Assembly: GCF_020026915.1 (NCBI RefSeq)
Contig: NZ_JAINUY010000001.1
Coordinates: forward strand, 744,001-808,000
Origin: Flavobacterium potami
Lineage (GTDB): Bacteria; Bacteroidota; Bacteroidia; Flavobacteriales; Flavobacteriaceae
Length of the DNA: 64,000 nt
Direction of reading: 5' to 3'
The translations under genes and the position numbers were made by a program. The notes beneath the pieces are model-generated. The model was not told the DNA's origin. It did not search any database and saw nothing but the letters and a program-made list of their open reading frames with translations. Position 1 is the first letter of the stretch; every line of letters starts with the position of its first letter. Shown here piece by piece: positions 62,719 through 64,000 of this stretch.

Positions 62719-64000
62719 TACTAGATAAACATAAAGCTATAGTTAAATATCTTTTAAATATAGAGCTTCAAGCGACTGCTGTTAAATTGCAATTAATTCA
62801 CAAGTCTGAAACTATTATAAGTGATGAGAAATTGTATCAGGCTGTAGGCGTTATCGATCACTATTCCAGAAATAGAGATGAAGTGTCCAAACAACTGGTT
62901 ATTGTTCTCTCGTCGATATTATACTCGTACAAACAACAGCACTGGACAGGACTCAGTGAGTTTCTGGTTGTTGTATTATCAAGAATTGGTTATGCGCCGT
63001 CAGCAATAATGATTGATGAAAATTTTGATAAAGAGTCTAATACATTTGGCCCACTGAATAGTTTAATCAGTCAGATTAGCACAACATTGAATCATTTGAA
63101 AAATGAAATTAGTGTAAATGGAAGAGTTTTTTTGCTAACTGATTTTCAAAAAAATGTTTGGAATAAAAGTGCCGAATCTAAGTTTTTAGGTATTTCTGCT
63201 CCGACGTCTGCTGGAAAATCTTTTGTAATTCTTTTAAAATGTATTAAAAATATTCTCGAAAGAGGAGGCAATATCGTGTATGTTGTTCCAACATTAAGTT
63301 TGATTAATCAGGTTGTCAATGATTTCCATGAAAAACTTAAGGAGTTTGATATTGATAATTATGAAATACATACAAGTTATATCAAGGGTAAAAGCAACAA
63401 TATTATTTATGTCCTGACACCAGAAAGAGCGATATCGGCATATAATGACAAAAGTAAGCCTTTTGGTGATGTGGATTCATTTATAGTTGATGAAATACAG
63501 AATATTGAACGTATTGAAAATAAAGAAGATGAGCGAGCAAAAATTCTATTTGACAGTTTAATTGAACTTAGTTTCAGTTACGAACCAAATCTTATTATTT
63601 TCAGCGGCCCAAGAGTATCAGGTCTTAAAAATATGGGATTTGAAATTTTTCAAGAGGAGAATTCAAATGAGATTAGTACCGTATCATCACCTGTGACCAA
63701 CTTCACTTATAGTATTGGAAAAAAAGGAAAAAAGTATTTTTTAAAACAATATTCACAAATTGATCCGGAATACTCAGTGATAGAAGTTACCAATAGTGAA
63801 CATTTGAAAATAGGAGGGAAACAATATGATGATAAATATCTTAAATATCTAAGTACCTTTATAAATTTGCTAGGAGCTGATACCAAAAATATTATTTTTT
63901 CACCAACTTCATCTACTGCACGGAAAATAGCAGTTTATTTGACAGATCACGGGTTGCCAGTTAAGAAAAGCAATTCTGATAGTTTGATTGCATATATTGC
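62715..64000 (+). CDS. hamB: Hachiman helicase HamB (cut by window edge)
   Basis: The frame opens with ATG 62715 (MILDKHKAIVKYLLN) and stays open for about 428 codons to the edge. After a ~150-residue helical N-terminus come the superfamily-2 motifs: Walker A SAPTSAGKSFVILLK (about residues 161-175), IVYVVPTLSLINQ, YVLTPERA, DSFIVDEIQNIER (DEIQ box, about residue 260) and IIFSGPRV. HamB is the helicase sensor that controls HamA. Its length cannot be judged here. Confidence 0.92.
   Translation, partial: MILDKHKAIVKYLLNIELQATAVKLQLIHKSETIISDEKLYQAVGVIDHYSRNRDEVSKQLVIVLSSILYSYKQQHWTGLSEFLVVVLSRIGYAPSAIMIDENFDKESNTFGPLNSLISQISTTLNHLKNEISVNGRVFLLTDFQKNVWNKSAESKFLGISAPTSAGKSFVILLKCIKNILERGGNIVYVVPTLSLINQVVNDFHEKLKEFDIDNYEIHTSYIKGKSNNIIYVLTPERAISAYNDKSKPFGDVDSFIVDEIQNIERIENKEDERAKILFDSLIELSFSYEPNLIIFSGPRVSGLKNMGFEIFQEENSNEISTVSSPVTNFTYSIGKKGKKYFLKQYSQIDPEYSVIEVTNSEHLKIGGKQYDDKYLKYLSTFINLLGADTKNIIFSPTSSTARKIAVYLTDHGLPVKKSNSDSLIAYI

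Noticed and set aside
1..64000. CRISPR array, rRNA, intact transposase or integrase genes
   Set aside because: No regularly spaced repeats, no rRNA sequence and no transposase or recombinase motifs were seen on either strand.

Overview
The window is chromosomal DNA from a member of the Bacteroidota, most likely a Flavobacterium-type bacterium. Evidence: AT-rich sequence, few Shine-Dalgarno sites, -7 boxes of the TAnnTTTG type, YceI, DUF5777, DUF3606 and PcfJ/PcfK families, a DnaE2-like polymerase with a LNCHxxxSLR N-terminus, and many small lipoproteins with short lipoboxes. No rRNA, tRNA, CRISPR array or intact insertion sequence was found.

Layout. (1) 1-7 kb: a haem-centred neighbourhood with ferrochelatase (hemH, cut by the left edge), an AraC regulator and hemA. 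Between them sit two YceI paralogues, a monohaem cytochrome lipoprotein, an OB-fold protein, a DUF5777 barrel, a membrane-anchored small protein and a truncated-haemoglobin-like lipoprotein. (2) 7.6-17 kb: a possible 23-codon transcript, an ECF sigma/anti-sigma pair, NhaA, a DUF389 membrane protein, a ClC channel, a fasciclin protein, and a second, ECF42-like sigma factor with its YCII/DGPF partner. (3) 17-26 kb: a large multi-PAS histidine kinase with a receiver-only protein, a lone DUF1016 N-domain, an SDR, a lipoprotein and two more receiver-only proteins. (4) 26-39 kb: a DNA-metabolism block: PcfJ, PcfK, a small unknown protein, SSB, XseA/XseB, a UvrD-type helicase, DUF3606, AlkB, and a dinB-dnaE2 translesion polymerase operon. 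(5) 39.5-55 kb: stress-type and small envelope genes: a fourth receiver, membrane proteins, two related Thr/Ser/Asp-rich lipoproteins, SDR, Zn-alcohol dehydrogenase, DUF892 ferritin-like protein, a sugar dehydrogenase/SMP-30/catalase-family operon and acidic disordered proteins. A candidate structured RNA lies at about 40.7 kb. (6) 55-64 kb: a visibly more AT-rich defence island. It begins beside a scar of a second dinB-dnaE2 operon and a roughly 90-bp repeat that also occurs 13 kb upstream. It holds a HAD/phosphoribosyltransferase/DprA-like three-gene operon, a Gp37/Gp68 (DUF5131) three-Cys protein flanked by two different TcmP partners, and the Hachiman pair hamA-hamB, with hamB cut by the right edge.

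How the parts work together. Region 4 looks like a damage-tolerance set: single-strand binding, strand processing, unwinding, alkylation reversal, lesion bypass. Region 5 looks like a general stress set: peroxide, iron, aldehydes, envelope. The most novel material is region 6, where two little-understood cassettes (HAD-PRTase-DprA and TcmP-Gp37/68-TcmP) lie directly next to a known antiphage system. All functional statements rest on recognising families and motifs by eye; no database search was run.
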